Assembly (NCBI RefSeq): GCF_900090105.1
Contig: NZ_FMDM01000005.1
Coordinates: 407,696-471,695, forward strand
DNA from: Micromonospora humi
GTDB taxonomy: Bacteria > Actinomycetota > Actinomycetes > Mycobacteriales > Micromonosporaceae
Direction: 5' to 3'
Length of the DNA stretch: 64,000 nucleotides
In this document: positions 51,504-59,052 of the stretch, piece by piece
How the letters are laid out: the number at the start of each line of letters is the position of its first letter
Position numbering within the stretch: the stretch's first letter is position 1
The notes under the pieces: generated by a model
What the model was told of the DNA's origin: nothing
What the model saw: the letters and a program-made list of their open reading frames with translations, nothing else
Database searches by the model: none
Translations under genes and position numbers: made by a program

Positions 51504-51552
51504 GGCGGGGCCCCCTCTTAACGCCTGCGGTATAGGCGGGGCCCCTTCTTAA
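51501..51552. repeat. 52-bp intergenic repeat, copy 2 (forward orientation)
   Basis: The element starts with the TAA stop codon of the GH65 gene and ends TTCTTAA. It matches the reverse complement of the copy at 15417-15468 at 44 of 52 positions with no gap. GGCGGGGCCCC occurs at both ends and ACGCCTGCGG-TATAGG in the middle. It can fold into a hairpin and may serve as the GH65 terminator. Confidence 0.88.
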
Positions 51553-51644
51553 CCCCCGCCCCGCACGCGCGCACCCGCGGCACCCGCCGACCACCCGCCA
51601 CGGCGGGTCAGCGAAGGGTCGCCCAGGGTGCTAGACATCAGGGC

Positions 51645-52418
51645 GTGACGGACGCTGAGACGCGACCCAACGTCGCCCGGATGTACGACTACTACCTGGG
51701 CGGCTGCCACAACTTCGCCGCCGACCGGGCCGCCGCCGAGGAGATCCTGAAGATCTTCCCGGACACGTCGGTGGCCGCCCAGACCAACCGCGCCTTCCTG
51801 CGCCGCGCCGTGCGCTGGGCCGCCGAGCGGGGCGTACGCCAGTTCCTCGACGTCGGCGCCGGGCTGCCCACCCAGGGCAACGTGCACGAGGTGGTCCGCG
51901 CGGTCGACCCCGACGCCCGGGTGGTCTACGTCGACCACGACGAGGTGGCCGTCGCGTACGCCCGGCGGTTGCTGCCCACCGACGGCCGCACCGTGGTCCT
52001 CCGGGGCGACCTGCGGCGGCCCGACGAGTGGCTGGCCGACCCGACGCTGCGGGCCACGATCGACCTGGCCGAGCCGGTGGCGCTGCTGCTGGTCGCGGTG
52101 CTGCACTTCGTGCCCGACGGGGACGACCCGTGGGCGGCGGTGGCCCGGTTGCGCGACGCCACCGCTCCGGGCAGCCTGCTCGCGCTCTCCCACCTGACCC
52201 TGGACGGCGCGCCGCCGCTGCCGGCCCGGGCGGGCACCGAGGTCTACCGGCGCAGCAGCGCACCGCTGGTGCCCCGCACCCACGCCGACGTGGCCCGCTT
52301 CCTCGACGGCTACGACCTGGTCGAGCCCGGCCTGGTGCGGCTGGCCGACTGGCGACCCGACGGCGAGCCGCGGGCGGCCGTGTCGCACGGCTACGGCGGG
52401 GTGGGCGTGCGCCGCTGA
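51645..52418 (+). CDS. DUF574-family SAM-dependent methyltransferase
   Basis: This 257-residue protein belongs to the actinobacterial Methyltransf_19 (DUF574) group. It has the N-terminal PNVARMYDYYLGGCHNFAADR, the SAM site RQFLDVGAGLPTQGNVHEV, VVYVDHDEVAV, and a C-terminal substrate domain with LLVAVLHFVPD. Dozens of paralogues occur in actinomycete genomes, often next to regulatory genes; substrates are unknown. GTG 51645 opens the conserved N-terminus. It stands alone here. Confidence 0.93.
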   Translation: MTDAETRPNVARMYDYYLGGCHNFAADRAAAEEILKIFPDTSVAAQTNRAFLRRAVRWAAERGVRQFLDVGAGLPTQGNVHEVVRAVDPDARVVYVDHDEVAVAYARRLLPTDGRTVVLRGDLRRPDEWLADPTLRATIDLAEPVALLLVAVLHFVPDGDDPWAAVARLRDATAPGSLLALSHLTLDGAPPLPARAGTEVYRRSSAPLVPRTHADVARFLDGYDLVEPGLVRLADWRPDGEPRAAVSHGYGGVGVRR

Positions 52419-52428
52419 GGTGCGCCGG

Positions 52429-52722
52429 TCAGCCCAGGCCGCGGTGGGCGGCCCAGAGCGCGCCGGCCCGGTCGGCCGCCGCCGCCACCAGCGCGGCCAG
52501 CTTCGGCCGGTCGGGCACCCGGAACGACACGTACGCACCGCGGCCACCCGCCGTGGGCCGGCCGTACGCCTTGGCGGCGAGCGACCCGTCCGGCAGCAGC
52601 CGGACGTTGAGTGTGGTCAGCGTGAACTCCTCGCCGCGCCGGGTGTCGGTCCAGCGCAACGCCTCCGGCACGGTCACGTTGACGGCGAGGGCGGTGACGT
52701 CGGGCGAGGCGTCGCTGCTCAT
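52429..52722 (-). CDS. Small hypothetical protein coupled to the ECF41 sigma factor
   Basis: The 97-residue protein is of mixed alpha/beta composition (VTALAVNVTVPEALRWTDTRRGEEFTLTTLNVRLLPDGSLAAKAYGR) with no signal peptide or membrane segment. No family is recognised. ATG 52722 overlaps the sigma-factor stop by 4 nt, so it is coexpressed and may modulate the same response. It is not shaped like a typical anti-sigma factor. Confidence 0.75.
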   Translation of the reverse strand: MSSDASPDVTALAVNVTVPEALRWTDTRRGEEFTLTTLNVRLLPDGSLAAKAYGRPTAGGRGAYVSFRVPDRPKLAALVAAAADRAGALWAAHRGLG

Positions 52723-53618
52723 CCCGGCATCGTCGCATGTCGGCTCAGCGTCGTCTGCCGACTCATCCGGGACAGCTTCTCCGGGTTGCGCACCGCGTAG
52801 AGCCCGCTGATCCGGCCGTCGTCGACGCGTACCGCCACGACCGTGTCCAACTCGCCGTCGAGCCGCACGACAAGTGCCGGGTAGCCGTTGACCTGCGCCG
52901 GTTCCATCGACGCCAGCCCGGCGACGCGTCCCCACCCGCCGGCCAGCAGCCGGGCGACCTTGTCGGCGCCGGCGATCGGGTGCGGGACGGCCTGCTTGAT
53001 CCCGCCGCCGTCGCCGACCAGCACGACGTCCGCGGCGAGCACGGCGAGCAGCGACCGGAGGTCGCCCGTCTCCACGGCCCGCCGGAACGCGTCCAGCGCG
53101 TCGCGGGTCTCGGCCGGCGAGACGGTACGGCGGGGCCGGCGCGCCGCCACGTGGGCCCGGGCCCGGTGCGCGATCTGGCGTACCGTGGTCGGGCTCCTGT
53201 CGACCGTCTCGGCGATCTCGTCGTAGTCGACGTCGAACACCTCGCGCAGCACGAACACGGCCCGTTCGGTCGGCGTGAGCGTCTCCAGCACCAGCATCAT
53301 CGCCATCGAGACGCTGTCGGCCAGCGCCACGTCGTCGGCCACGTCGGGTGCGGTGAGCAGCGGCTCGGGCAGCCACGACCCGACGTACGACTCCTTGCGC
53401 CGGCCGAGGGTGCGCAGCCGGGACAGCGCCTGGCGGGTGGTGATCCGCACCAGGTAGGCACGCCGGTCCCGGACCTCGTCCAGGTCGACGCCGGACCATC
53501 GCAGCCAGGTCTCCTGGAGCACGTCCTCGGCGTCGGCGGCCGAGCCGAGCAGCTCGTACGCGACCGTGAAGAGCAGGTTCCGGTGGGCGACGTACTCCTC
53601 GGTGGCCCGGTCCGCCAT
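52719..53618 (-). CDS. ECF41-group sigma factor (SigJ-like) with SnoaL-like C-terminal domain
   Basis: The 299-residue sigma factor has region 2 (LLGSAADAEDVLQETWLRWSG) and region 4 (LTPTERAVFVLREVFDVDYDEIAETVDRSPTTVRQIAHRAR). A fused SnoaL-like regulatory domain follows. It has the ECF41 hallmarks WLPEP (82-86), DGGG (203-206) and NPEKL (278-282). ECF41 factors need no anti-sigma factor and control their own promoter plus a linked oxidoreductase/decarboxylase/epimerase gene. Here that partner is divergent, and both promoters fit the ECF41 pattern. ATG 53618 is clear. Confidence 0.95.
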   Translation of the reverse strand: MADRATEEYVAHRNLLFTVAYELLGSAADAEDVLQETWLRWSGVDLDEVRDRRAYLVRITTRQALSRLRTLGRRKESYVGSWLPEPLLTAPDVADDVALADSVSMAMMLVLETLTPTERAVFVLREVFDVDYDEIAETVDRSPTTVRQIAHRARAHVAARRPRRTVSPAETRDALDAFRRAVETGDLRSLLAVLAADVVLVGDGGGIKQAVPHPIAGADKVARLLAGGWGRVAGLASMEPAQVNGYPALVVRLDGELDTVVAVRVDDGRISGLYAVRNPEKLSRMSRQTTLSRHATMPG

Positions 53619-53655
53619 GACGTGCTCCCTGTCCGCTCGGCTGCGTTCCCCACCA

Positions 53656-53682
53656 GACGCCGGCGGCCGGCGCGGTGTGACA
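53656..53682 (-). promoter_or_regulatory. ECF41-type promoter of the sigma factor gene
   Basis: On the minus strand TGTCACA (53676-53682), a 16-nt spacer and CGTC (53656-53659) reproduce the group-specific -35 and -10 elements. The start codon is about 38 bp downstream. Confidence 0.82.
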
Positions 53683-53716
53683 CCTCGCCGCTGTGGCGGT
53701 CGTCACCAGGTCACGG

Positions 53717-53743
53717 TGTCACGCCGGCCGGGCCGCCGGCATC
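53717..53743 (+). promoter_or_regulatory. ECF41-type promoter of the carboxymuconolactone decarboxylase-like gene
   Basis: TGTCACG (53717-53723), again a 16-nt spacer, and CATC (53740-53743) resemble the sigma-factor promoter on the other strand with one change per box. The ATG is at 53786. Confidence 0.72.
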
Positions 53744-53785
53744 TCGTGTTCGTCCGAACGCCACGCCACCGGAGAGGGCGGAATC

Positions 53786-54271
53786 ATGGAGACCCGACTC
53801 AACCTGTTCGAGAACGAGATCTCGGCGAAGTTCTTCAAGCGGTTCGCGAACGCGGGTCTGGTGATCCAGCAGTCGTCGCTGCCGCACTCCACCCAGGAGC
53901 TGGTGTCGTTGCGGGCCAGCCAGATCAACGGCTGCGGCTGGTGCATCGACATGCACACCAAGGAGGCGACGGCGGCCGGGGAGACCGCGGTCCGGCTGCA
54001 CCTGGTCGCCGCCTGGCGGGAGGCGAGCGTCTTCACCGAGGCGGAGCGCGCCGCGCTGGCGTTCGCCGAGGAGGGCACCCGGCTGGCCGACGCCCACCAG
54101 GGGGTGTCCGACGAGACGTGGGCGCAGGTGCGCAAGCACTACGACGACGACCAGCTCGCCGCGCTGGTCTGCCTGGTCGGGCTGATCAACGCGGCGAACC
54201 GGGTCGCGGTGATCGTGCACCAGCAGGGCGGCTCGTACGAGGCGGGGATGTTCGCCGCCGCTCTGGGCTGA
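53786..54271 (+). CDS. Carboxymuconolactone decarboxylase family protein (AhpD-like fold)
   Basis: The 161-residue all-helical protein has the redox-active motif NGCGWCIDMHTKEA (C50, C53, H57), as in AhpD-like peroxidase partners. ECF41-linked members of this family probably act in redox or peroxide stress rather than muconolactone catabolism. ATG 53786 follows GGAGAGGGCGG. The ECF41-type promoter 43 bp upstream indicates control by the divergent sigma factor. Confidence 0.93.
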   Translation: METRLNLFENEISAKFFKRFANAGLVIQQSSLPHSTQELVSLRASQINGCGWCIDMHTKEATAAGETAVRLHLVAAWREASVFTEAERAALAFAEEGTRLADAHQGVSDETWAQVRKHYDDDQLAALVCLVGLINAANRVAVIVHQQGGSYEAGMFAAALG

Positions 54272-54284
54272 TCCGACGGGGAGT

Positions 54285-54312
54285 GGCCCGGTCCGGGAGA
54301 GCGGGCCGGGCC
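54285..54312. terminator. Hairpin between convergent genes
   Basis: GGCCCGG (54285-54291) pairs with CCGGGCC (54306-54312) between the CMD-family gene and the epoxide hydrolase. Confidence 0.5.
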
Positions 54313-54327
54313 GTCACCGGTCGCCGG

Positions 54328-55419
54328 TCACCGCAGGGCCTCGAAGAACGCCCGTACGTCGGCGGCGAACAGGTCGGGTGCCTCCAGGGCGGCGAAGTGG
54401 CCGCCTCGGTCGAACTCGCTCCAGTGCCGGATCCGGTACGTGCGCTCGGCGAACGCACGGATCGGCCGGGTGATGTCGTGGGCGAAGACGGCGACGCCGA
54501 CCGGCGGCCGGCAGGGCGGCGGCGGTCCGCCGGTCGCGCTCTCCTTGACGAGCCGCGCCGAGGACGCGGCGGTGCGGGTGAGCCAGTAGACCGAGACGTC
54601 GGTGAGGATCCGGTCGACGGCGATGGTGGACGCCGGGTCGGCCCATTCGGTGAATTTCTCGGCGATCCAGGCGAGTTGGCCGGCGGGCGAGTCGTTCAGC
54701 GCGTAGGAGACGGTCTGCGGACGGGCGGCGTAGAGGATCTGGTGCGGGTGCCGCTGCGCCATGAGCTGCTTGATCCGCGCCAGCCGGGCCCGGTCGGGCG
54801 CGGACAGGTCGGCCTCGCCGGTCCAGCCGGGCGGCGGTGGGGTGGGCAGGTAGTTGAGGTGCACGCCGACGACGTGCTCGCTGTCGATCCCGCCCAGCCG
54901 GGTGGAGATCACCGAGCCCCAGTCGCCGCCCTGGGCGCCGTAGCGCCGGTAGCCGAGCCGGCGCATCAGCTCGGCCCAGGCTCGGGCCACCCGGTCGACG
55001 TTCCAGCCGCGTTCCCGGGTCGGGCCGGAGAAGCCGAATCCCGGTATCGACGGGACGACCAGGTGGAACCGCTCGGACAGCGGTTCGAGCACGTCGAGGA
55101 ACTCGACGACCGAGCCGGGCCAGCCGTGGGTGAGGATCAGCGGCAGCGCGTCCGGGTCGGCGGAGCGGACGTGCAGGAAGTGGACGTTCTGCCCGTCGAT
55201 CTCGGTGGTGAACTGCGGGTAGGTGTTGAGTTCCGCCTCGTGCGCGCGCCAGTCGTACCCGGTGCGCCAGTGTTCGGCCAGCTCGCGTACCCGGTCCAGG
55301 GGGATGCCGTGGTCCCACCCGACGTCGGGCAGTTCGTCGGGCCAGCGGGTGCGGGCCAGGCGGTCGGTGAGGTCGTCGAGGTCGGCCTGGGGGACCGCCA
55401 CCCGGAACGGCTTGATCAT
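54328..55419 (-). CDS. Epoxide hydrolase (alpha/beta hydrolase with EHN N-terminal domain)
   Basis: The 363-residue enzyme opens with the EHN helix region ([25 protein letters not shown]). The oxyanion motif [10 protein letters not shown] is followed by the nucleophile region [13 protein letters not shown] with Asp. A Tyr-bearing cap and the catalytic His in [11 protein letters not shown] complete the set. It hydrolyses epoxides to diols. It is divergent from a MarR regulator whose predicted operator copies lie in the shared promoter region, so the pair is probably a substrate-induced module. Confidence 0.93.
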   Translation of the reverse strand: MIKPFRVAVPQADLDDLTDRLARTRWPDELPDVGWDHGIPLDRVRELAEHWRTGYDWRAHEAELNTYPQFTTEIDGQNVHFLHVRSADPDALPLILTHGWPGSVVEFLDVLEPLSERFHLVVPSIPGFGFSGPTRERGWNVDRVARAWAELMRRLGYRRYGAQGGDWGSVISTRLGGIDSEHVVGVHLNYLPTPPPPGWTGEADLSAPDRARLARIKQLMAQRHPHQILYAARPQTVSYALNDSPAGQLAWIAEKFTEWADPASTIAVDRILTDVSVYWLTRTAASSARLVKESATGGPPPPCRPPVGVAVFAHDITRPIRAFAERTYRIRHWSEFDRGGHFAALEAPDLFAADVRAFFEALR

Positions 55420-55432
55420 GGTGCGCGCCTTT

Positions 55433-55490
55433 CGTTGGTTCCCCTAACGTTCGCCGCACCAACGTAACGCCTGTTCGTTGGTCGTACCAA
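55433..55490. promoter_or_regulatory. Cluster of CGTTGGT half-sites between the epoxide hydrolase and marR
   Basis: CGTTGGT occurs at 55433-55439 and 55476-55482, and the complement ACCAACG at 55458-55464. The last direct copy is followed by a 3-nt spacer and ACCAA (TTGGT-CGT-ACCAA, 55478-55490), a compact palindrome. These sites overlap both start regions and are likely operators for the MarR protein. Confidence 0.65.
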
Positions 55491-55511
55491 TAAATTTGTT
55501 AGGCTTGCCAC

Positions 55512-55973
55512 GTGGACACTCCGGACCCGGACGCCGTGCCGGCCCGCCTGGCGGCCCTACCGAGCTGGCTGATCACCCAGACCGCCCTGCGCGCCGGCCG
55601 GCTGGTGAGCGACGGCCTCGCCGCGGTCGACGCCCGCGGCTACCACTTCCGGCTGCTGGCCACGCTCGACGAGTTCGGACCCGCCAGTCAGGCGACGCTC
55701 GGCCGGCGCAGCGGCATCCACGTCAGCGACGTGGTCGCGGCGCTCAACGAACTCGCCGAGCGGGACCTCGTCGAGCGCGCCCCGGACCCGGCCGACCGGC
55801 GGCGCAACGTCGTCACCGTCACGCCGGCCGGGCGCCGACAACTCCGACGGCTGGAGAAGCAACTCGCCGCCGTGCAGGACGAGCTGCTCGCGCCGCTGTC
55901 GCCGGCGGAACGGGACCAGCTCACCGGCCTGCTGGCCCGGGTGCTCACCCACCACACCCGACGGTCCGGCTGA
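55512..55973 (+). CDS. MarR family transcriptional regulator
   Basis: The 153-residue winged-helix protein has the MarR core (YHFRLLATLDEFGPASQATLGRRSGIHVSDVVAALNELAERDLVERAPDPADRRRNVVTVTPAGRRQL) with a dimerisation helix at each end. It probably represses the divergent epoxide hydrolase until a ligand (perhaps an aromatic or epoxide compound) binds. GTG 55512 is preceded by the operator region itself. Confidence 0.92.
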   Translation: MDTPDPDAVPARLAALPSWLITQTALRAGRLVSDGLAAVDARGYHFRLLATLDEFGPASQATLGRRSGIHVSDVVAALNELAERDLVERAPDPADRRRNVVTVTPAGRRQLRRLEKQLAAVQDELLAPLSPAERDQLTGLLARVLTHHTRRSG

Positions 55974-56067
55974 CTGTCGGACACCGTACGGACCGTGGTC
56001 ACCCGCGTGGATACGGTGTTAGCCTCCTCCCGCCAGGCGTGATCATGGGGACGGTATCGGGGGAGAC

Positions 56068-56502
56068 ATGGGGGCCGGCTTCGCGACCTCGGGTGGCCTG
56101 CTGGATCCGGACGGCGCCGTCGAGCGGTTGGCGGCCTGGAAGGGCCGGATCGACCAGCTCGCCGCCGACACCAGGGCGATGAGCGACCGGCTCCAGGAGC
56201 TGCGGGTCACCGCCACCGACGGCAACGGCCTCTGCGAGGTGACGGTCGACTCCACCGGGGCGTTGTGCGACCTGCGGTTGGGCCCTCGTAGCCAGCGGGT
56301 CGCGCCCGACGTGGTGGCCCGGACCGTCATGGACACGATCCGCGAGGCGAAGCGACAGCTCGCCGACCGGTCACAGGAGATCATCGCTGACACGGTGGGC
56401 ACCGACTCGGCCGCCGGCCGGGCGATCGCCGAGCGGGTCGGGCAGCGGCTGCGCGACCCGGACGCCACCGAGGGCGGCGACGACCAGCCCCGGCGGTGGT
56501 GA
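56068..56502 (+). CDS. YbaB/EbfC-family protein at the head of an ESX-type toxin locus
   Basis: The 144-residue protein has a YbaB/EbfC-like core (GLCEVTVDSTGALCDLRLGPRSQRVAPDVVARTVMDTIREAKRQLADR) after a helical N-terminus. In actinomycetes, YbaB-like proteins open many WXG100/polymorphic toxin loci, where their role is unknown. ATG 56068 has GGGGGAGAC. The stop overlaps the next GTG, so the five genes to 58909 look like one operon. Confidence 0.85.
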   Translation: MGAGFATSGGLLDPDGAVERLAAWKGRIDQLAADTRAMSDRLQELRVTATDGNGLCEVTVDSTGALCDLRLGPRSQRVAPDVVARTVMDTIREAKRQLADRSQEIIADTVGTDSAAGRAIAERVGQRLRDPDATEGGDDQPRRW

Positions 56503-56837
56503 GCGGGATGGCCGACGGCTTCGCGGTCGACGCGGACCAGATCCGCGCGCACGCCCGCAACGTGGACGCGGTGCGGGCCCGCTTCGACGCGGTGAAGACC
56601 GCCAGCGCGCACATCGCCCGGGACGACTCCGCGTACGGGCTGCTGTGCAGTTGGCTGCCCGCGATCCTGGAGGGCCGGCACACGCGGCAGGACGAGTTGA
56701 TCGCGTACGTCGAGGAGAACCTGTCGTTGGTCGCCGCCGGGCTGCGGACCACCGCCGACAACTACGACGGCGCCGACGCGGACGCGGACGCCGTGGTCCG
56801 CAAGGCGGGTGGCGGGCTGACCGGGGCGACGCCGTGA
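56499..56837 (+). CDS. ESX-type secretion target protein (DUF2580-like)
   Basis: The 112-residue all-helical protein (GFAVDADQIRAHARNVDAVRARFDAVKTASAHI) ends YVEENLSLVAAGLRTTADNYDGADADADAV. It has the helical pattern of type VII secreted small proteins (PF10824-type) and the YxxxD-like signal TADNYDGAD. The start is either GTG 56499, overlapping the preceding stop, or ATG 56508. It probably pairs with the WXG protein next door as a helical bundle. Confidence 0.8.
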   Translation: MSGMADGFAVDADQIRAHARNVDAVRARFDAVKTASAHIARDDSAYGLLCSWLPAILEGRHTRQDELIAYVEENLSLVAAGLRTTADNYDGADADADAVVRKAGGGLTGATP

Positions 56838-57535
56838 CCGACACCTCGCTGGTCGCCGGCGTCGTGTCGACCCGCAAGCCGTGGACCGGCGCGGCCCTGG
56901 CCGACAGCTGCCAGGGGCTGGTCGACGCCATCCACAGCCAGGGCTGGGTCGACGACCTGATCGCCGGTGCGGCGTTCGGCGTCGAGGTCGCCGCGACCGT
57001 GATGGACCCGCTCAGCGCCTTGCTGGCCAACGGGTTGGGCTGGGCGATGGAATACTTCGAGCCGCTGCGCCAGGTGCTCGACGAGCTCACCGGCATGCCG
57101 GACGTGGTCGCCTCGCACGCCGCCACCTGGGACAACATGGCCGCTGCCCTGCAGAGCATGGCCACCGACCTGAAGTCCTTCGTGGACGGCGACACCCCAC
57201 ACTGGCAGGGGCGTGCCGCCGACGCCTACCACAACCTGATGGAACACAACGTCGAGGCGATCAACGGGCTCGGCGGGGTGTCCGCCGCGATGGCCGCCGC
57301 CACCCAGGCCGCCGGCAACCTGGTGATGTTCACCCGCGACATCGTCCGGGACCTCATCGCCGACCTGGTGGCGCGCGTGATCGTGTGGGCCGTCGAGGCC
57401 ATCTTCGTGGTCACCATCCCGGTGATCGCGTCGCAGATCGCCGCCGCGGTCGTCAAGTGGGCCGGCCGCATCCTGACCTACGTCATGGCACTGATCAGCA
57501 GCCTGACCAACCTCTCCGCACTCCTGGACGGCTAG
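56834..57535 (+). CDS. WXG-motif protein with C-terminal hydrophobic helices
   Basis: The 233-residue protein has a central helical hairpin with the WXG turn (HWQG, W124 to G126) and a Tyr/Asn stretch. From about residue 180 to 230 there are two strongly hydrophobic helices (LVARVIVWAVEAIFVVTIPVIASQIAAAVV and LTYVMALISSLTNLSALL). The N-terminal half lacks known domains. Such proteins are the targeting partner of ESX-type toxins. Here it is separate from the toxin gene, whose ATG lies 8 nt after the stop. Confidence 0.85.
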   Translation: MTDTSLVAGVVSTRKPWTGAALADSCQGLVDAIHSQGWVDDLIAGAAFGVEVAATVMDPLSALLANGLGWAMEYFEPLRQVLDELTGMPDVVASHAATWDNMAAALQSMATDLKSFVDGDTPHWQGRAADAYHNLMEHNVEAINGLGGVSAAMAAATQAAGNLVMFTRDIVRDLIADLVARVIVWAVEAIFVVTIPVIASQIAAAVVKWAGRILTYVMALISSLTNLSALLDG

Positions 57536-57542
57536 CCCCACC

Positions 57543-58310
57543 ATGGCCAGACCTCACACTCCCGGCGGCGGGAGCCCGTCCCACCCGCACGGCGACGGCG
57601 ACGGCGGCCACGGCCCGTCCGGGCGGCCGCACGGCGCGAACGTGCCGAGGAACGCCAGCGCCGAGCAGAACGCCGTCGCGTCCCAGGCGCAGCAGGGCCG
57701 CCCCGGCGGTGGCCCCGCCCCCGGCGCACCCAGGCGGCCCAACCGGCCCGACCGGTCCACCGCGCCGAACACGCCGCCCGGCGCGGGCGACATCCGCCAC
57801 ACCGACGCGTCGCGGCAGCACATCCTCGACGGCGACGGCGGCAAACAGGGCGGTCACCGCGCGGGCACCGGTCTGTCCAAGAAGACCGAGTTCCCGAAGG
57901 ACTGGGACGACGCGAAGGTTCTCGACGCCGCCCACCAGGTGACCCAGCAGGGGCCGCCGGCGAACGGGCCGTACCCGGCCAAGGACGCCGACGGGAACCC
58001 GACCTGGGCGTACGACTACACCGGCCGGGTCGACGGCGTCGAGGTCAAGACGATCGTGCTGGCCAACGGCGAGATCCGTACCGCCTTCCCGAACAACCCG
58101 GCCGACGCGGGCGTCATCACCAACCCGGCGGCGCCGAACCCGGCGCCCAGGGGCACGCCCGTCGGCGTCGCGCCGCACTACGCGCACCCGGACGTCGGCG
58201 GCGACGGCAGCTGGACGTGGGAGGGCCCGAAGGGCAATAAGATCGTACGGGTGGTCGAGGACGCCCAGGGCAATGTGACAACGACAGAGATCGGTGACTA
58301 CAAGAAGTGA
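57543..58310 (+). CDS. EndoU-family ribonuclease toxin
   Basis: In this 255-residue protein, a disordered Pro/Gly/His/Arg-rich N-terminal third leads to a bacterial EndoU domain (about 88-185). The matching catalytic and structural motifs are RQHILDGD (H93), GGHR (H105), TEFPKDW, and GEIRTAFP (T180 in the substrate loop). EndoU toxins cleave tRNA or other RNA in competitor cells. A 65-residue extension follows the domain (DGSWTWEGPKGNKIVRVV). There is no WXG domain in this chain, so delivery must rely on the preceding gene. The overlap of its stop with the next start suggests a paired immunity gene. Confidence 0.87.
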   Translation: MARPHTPGGGSPSHPHGDGDGGHGPSGRPHGANVPRNASAEQNAVASQAQQGRPGGGPAPGAPRRPNRPDRSTAPNTPPGAGDIRHTDASRQHILDGDGGKQGGHRAGTGLSKKTEFPKDWDDAKVLDAAHQVTQQGPPANGPYPAKDADGNPTWAYDYTGRVDGVEVKTIVLANGEIRTAFPNNPADAGVITNPAAPNPAPRGTPVGVAPHYAHPDVGGDGSWTWEGPKGNKIVRVVEDAQGNVTTTEIGDYKK

Positions 58311-58909
58311 GCGCCATGGACGCGACGATCTACGCGGCGATCACCGAGATGTGCGCCCGGCTCGCCGGTCGACTTCCCGACGACGCCCTCGGCGCCCTCC
58401 GCGACCAGTACGCCGCCGGTGAGTGGGCCATCGGCGACGACACGCTCCTGCTGAGCCTGGCCTTCCAACACGTCGGCATCACCGCCGAGGAGCAGGCACT
58501 GATCCGCTCCTTCCTCAGCGACCCGGACAATCCCGATCTGCTCGACGTGCCGGTCGTCGACGAGGTGCCGGCACCGGCGTACCGCTTCACGTCGGCCGGT
58601 CCGGCGGGCGCCGCCGACCCGTCCGCGGCGGACCGGCTGCTGGCCGGCGAGGCCCCCCGGCACGGCGGCCGCCGCCTGCACCGGGCGTGGCGGAGCCCGC
58701 TCGGCTCCGCGCCCGACGGCCCGACCTGGGTGTACGTGCTGCGGGTGGTCGAGGGCGCGGACGAGTTGAAGGCGCGCTCGGGCCTGACCGCCCGGCTGTG
58801 GACCACGCTGCGGGAGAAGTGGCCGGTGGAGGTGGTTGCCGAAGGCAGCACACCGGCGCCCTACCAGGCCGCCGCGCTGGCCGCGGCGCAGCCGGTCTGG
58901 TCCGCCTGA
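58307..58909 (+). CDS. Probable immunity protein for the EndoU toxin
   Basis: The 200-residue cytoplasmic-type protein starts at GTG 58307 (overlapping the toxin stop) or ATG 58316. It has an N-terminal helical unit (DATIYAAITEMCARLAGRLPDDALGALRDQYAAGEWAIGDDTLLLSL) and a C-terminal alpha/beta part. No named immunity family is certain. Assignment rests on position directly after a toxin gene, the overlap and the absence of a signal. Binding to the toxin is inferred. Confidence 0.72.
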   Translation: MSAMDATIYAAITEMCARLAGRLPDDALGALRDQYAAGEWAIGDDTLLLSLAFQHVGITAEEQALIRSFLSDPDNPDLLDVPVVDEVPAPAYRFTSAGPAGAADPSAADRLLAGEAPRHGGRRLHRAWRSPLGSAPDGPTWVYVLRVVEGADELKARSGLTARLWTTLREKWPVEVVAEGSTPAPYQAAALAAAQPVWSA

Positions 58910-58913
58910 CCGG

Positions 58914-59039
58914 ATGTCCCGCCGCGCCGACCTGACCGGCGCCTACCTGACCGGCGCCTACCTGTTCGGCGCCGACCTGGAGGCGTGGTTCGCGGAGCGG
59001 GGCGCGGAGCACATCCAGGTGCTTCGGCCGGCGGGCTGA
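58914..59039 (+). CDS. Short pentapeptide-repeat-like frame, possibly a fragment
   Basis: This 41-residue frame from ATG 58914 contains four A(D/Y)LxG-type units in a row (ADLTGAYLTGAYLFGADLEAW), the pentapeptide repeat pattern, then WFAERGAEHIQVLRPAG. It is too short for a stable beta-helix. It may be the end of a decayed pentapeptide protein, or a small accessory to the toxin locus, starting 4 nt after the immunity stop. Confidence 0.4.
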   Translation: MSRRADLTGAYLTGAYLFGADLEAWFAERGAEHIQVLRPAG

Positions 59040-59052
59040 CGGTCGACGAGCA

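Noticed and set aside
57536..57542. Frameshift separating one WXG-EndoU fusion gene
   Set aside because: The WXG frame ends with a hydrophobic helix and a clean stop, and the toxin starts with its own ATG 8 nt later. A sequencing error remains possible but nothing in the sequence calls for it.
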